This document shows positions 62,963-64,000 of a stretch of 64,000 bases of DNA, piece after piece. The stretch is from Taklimakanibacter deserti. GTDB lineage: Bacteria > Pseudomonadota > Alphaproteobacteria > Rhizobiales > Aestuariivirgaceae. The translations under genes and the position numbers were made by a program. Location: assembly GCA_003574785.1 (NCBI GenBank), contig QORU01000001.1:372001-436000 (forward strand). The letters are read 5' to 3'. Every line of letters begins with the position of its first letter. Position 1 is the stretch's first letter. Under the pieces are notes generated by a model that was given only the letters and a program-made list of their open reading frames with translations, ran no database searches and was not told where the DNA came from.

Positions 62963-63499
62963 ATGACGGTCTATTCGCTCGACGGCGTCCTGCCGGAACT
63001 TCCGCCCGAGAACGACTATTGGATCGCGCCCAATGCGATCGTGGTCGGCAAGGTGAAGCTCGATCGCAATGTCGGCATCTGGTTCGGCGCGGTGCTGCGC
63101 GGCGACAATGAGCTCATCCATATCGGCGAAGGCAGCAACATCCAGGATGGCTGCGTGCTCCATACCGACATGGGGGCGCCGCTGACGGTCGGGCGCAACT
63201 GCACCATCGGCCACCAGGCCATCCTGCATGGCTGCACGATCGGCGACAACACGTTGATCGGCATGGGCTCGACGATCCTCAATCACGCCAAGATCGGGCG
63301 CAATTGCCTGATCGGCGCCCATGCGCTGATCCCGGAAGGCAAGGTCATCCCGGACAATTCGCTGGTGATGGGCTCTCCCGGCAAGATCGTGCGGGAAGTG
63401 TCGGCGGAAATGGCTGAAGCGCTGACCCGCTCGGCGAAGAACTATGTGAAGAACTGGCGGCGCTTCGCCGCCGGCATGCGCGAGCACTCGCCTGAATAA
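62963..63499 (+). CDS. Gamma carbonic anhydrase family protein
   Basis: 178 residues of left-handed beta-helix. Zinc-binding His pattern is visible in [20 protein letters not shown] and [10 protein letters not shown]. Homologues (YrdA/PaaY-like) may hydrate CO2 or act on thioesters. The start is 29 bp after DUF3126, so it is probably co-transcribed with cysE-DUF3126. Confidence 0.88.
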   Translation: MTVYSLDGVLPELPPENDYWIAPNAIVVGKVKLDRNVGIWFGAVLRGDNELIHIGEGSNIQDGCVLHTDMGAPLTVGRNCTIGHQAILHGCTIGDNTLIGMGSTILNHAKIGRNCLIGAHALIPEGKVIPDNSLVMGSPGKIVREVSAEMAEALTRSAKNYVKNWRRFAAGMREHSPE

Positions 63500-63513
63500 T
63501 CTTATCTGCCGGA

Positions 63514-63577
63514 TGGCCGGGTCAGGCCCGGCCACAAGTAAGTCGGAGCCGGCTCAGGGTGGGGCTGAGCCGGCTCC
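63514..63577. terminator. Two hairpins between convergent genes
   Basis: TGGCCGGG (63514-63521) pairs with 63527-63534. GGAGCCGGCTCAG (63545-63557) pairs perfectly with 63565-63577 over a 7-base loop. Neither has a T-run. They lie between the gamma carbonic anhydrase and the cysteine peptidase genes and may terminate both transcripts or be intergenic repeats. Confidence 0.5.
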
Positions 63578-63650
63578 TCTAGACCCGGTCTGGTGGGGGA
63601 TGGGGAGGGGGACGCCGACCGGGCCGTAGCTCCCAAATGTCATCCGTTTG

Positions 63651-64000
63651 TTATTTCGCGCTGCCCGCCGAGACGGTGCCATTATGCGCCGGCGCCTTCT
63701 TGGTGAGCGACACCCATTGCCGCGGGTCCTCCGCCGACTGACGTTTCAGGAAGGTGTAGCCGGTGTCGTTCCAGCGCATGACGTCGTTGCGGCGATTGTC
63801 GAGAACGAAATCGCCCTTGTCGGTGGTGACCGTCAGTACGGCATGTCCTTGCATCTTCTCATCGAGAACGACGGTGATCAGGAGTGCGGCGGACGGGAAG
63901 CCCAAACCTTCGAGGTAGCGCTTCTTGAGCAGCAGATAATCCTCGCAGTCGCCGGCATCGGTCGGGAAGGTCCAGTATTCCGGCTTCCCATAGAGCTCGT
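63651..64000 (-). CDS. Bacterial transglutaminase-like cysteine proteinase (BTLCP), C-terminal part
   Basis: About 116 C-terminal residues; the gene runs off the right edge, so the N-terminus is missing. The catalytic Cys is in AGDCEDYLLLKKRYL, His in MQGHAVLTV, and Asp in DFVLDNRRND, matching the BTLCP/DUF920 family. Members are periplasmic and in other bacteria process adhesins (LapG-like) or modify envelope proteins. Conserved across Rhizobiales. Confidence 0.85.
   Translation of the reverse strand, partial: ELYGKPEYWTFPTDAGDCEDYLLLKKRYLEGLGFPSAALLITVVLDEKMQGHAVLTVTTDKGDFVLDNRRNDVMRWNDTGYTFLKRQSAEDPRQWVSLTKKAPAHNGTVSAGSAK

Noticed and set aside
1..64000. CRISPR array or riboswitch
   Set aside because: No regularly spaced repeat family and no leader resembling a known riboswitch could be recognised by eye.

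Overview
The window is high-GC chromosomal DNA from an alphaproteobacterium, most likely a member of Hyphomicrobiales/Rhizobiales. I infer this from the density of ABC importers with GntR/TetR/MarR regulators, the cysE-DUF3126 gene pair, a bacterial transglutaminase-like cysteine peptidase, and the LpxH-like phosphoesterase/glycosyltransferase pair. Genus cannot be assigned from sequence alone. No rRNA, CRISPR array, insertion sequence or replication origin was found. One intact tRNA gene is present, tRNA-Leu(UAA).

Left backbone (1-11.6 kb): the 3' part of an M20 amidohydrolase. It is followed by a dipeptide-type ABC importer operon with a class-V aminotransferase, then a convergent M24 peptidase and GntR/UTRA regulator. 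Matching operator-like palindromes lie before the importer and before the regulator. Two small regulator/target units follow: TetR with a DUF1348 protein, and MarR with a cupin protein. Each has a clear palindromic operator.

Catabolic island (11.7-25.6 kb): a block of visibly lower GC is flanked by a 49-bp direct repeat of the last codons of radC. It holds two divergent operons. The left arm encodes a PotABCD-type ABC importer, a GMC oxidoreductase, an aldehyde dehydrogenase, a metallo-beta-lactamase-fold hydrolase and a RidA protein. The right arm encodes a FadR-type GntR regulator, a threonine-synthase-like PLP enzyme, an M24 hydrolase, an M20 carbamoylase-type hydrolase and a second RidA. 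There is no integrase. The layout suggests a transferred, self-contained pathway for an imported nitrogenous compound, with reactive enamine/imine intermediates handled by RidA. The substrate is unknown.

Middle backbone (25.6-44.9 kb): radC, map, an ArsR-SRPBCC fusion, a ribose-type sugar ABC importer with an isochorismatase-like hydrolase, and a divergent TetR regulator followed by an NAD epimerase/GNAT/DapA-like operon. Then come a CinA-type domain protein, the glycosyltransferase/LpxH-like pair, a xanthine phosphoribosyltransferase, and a glucoamylase-zwf-polyphosphate glucokinase operon that would feed glucan-derived glucose into G6P oxidation.

Second mobile remnant (45.0-49.8 kb): a 65-bp exact repeat of the tRNA-Leu 3' part brackets about 4 kb of low-GC genes. 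These include a decayed tyrosine integrase, a HEPN-like TIGR02391 (Ymh) protein, small unknown proteins, and a duplicated gene tail that suggests module exchange.

Right backbone (49.8-64 kb): a MATE transporter, two class-III aminotransferases, a HIT protein, an alkylation-repair pair (2OG oxygenase and Ogt), a FitAB toxin-antitoxin pair, a GNAT/YcaQ-type glycosylase/GNAT operon, a small lipoprotein, a zinc-finger protein, an alpha/beta hydrolase, a crotonase, CysE-DUF3126-gamma carbonic anhydrase, and a partial cysteine peptidase running off the end.
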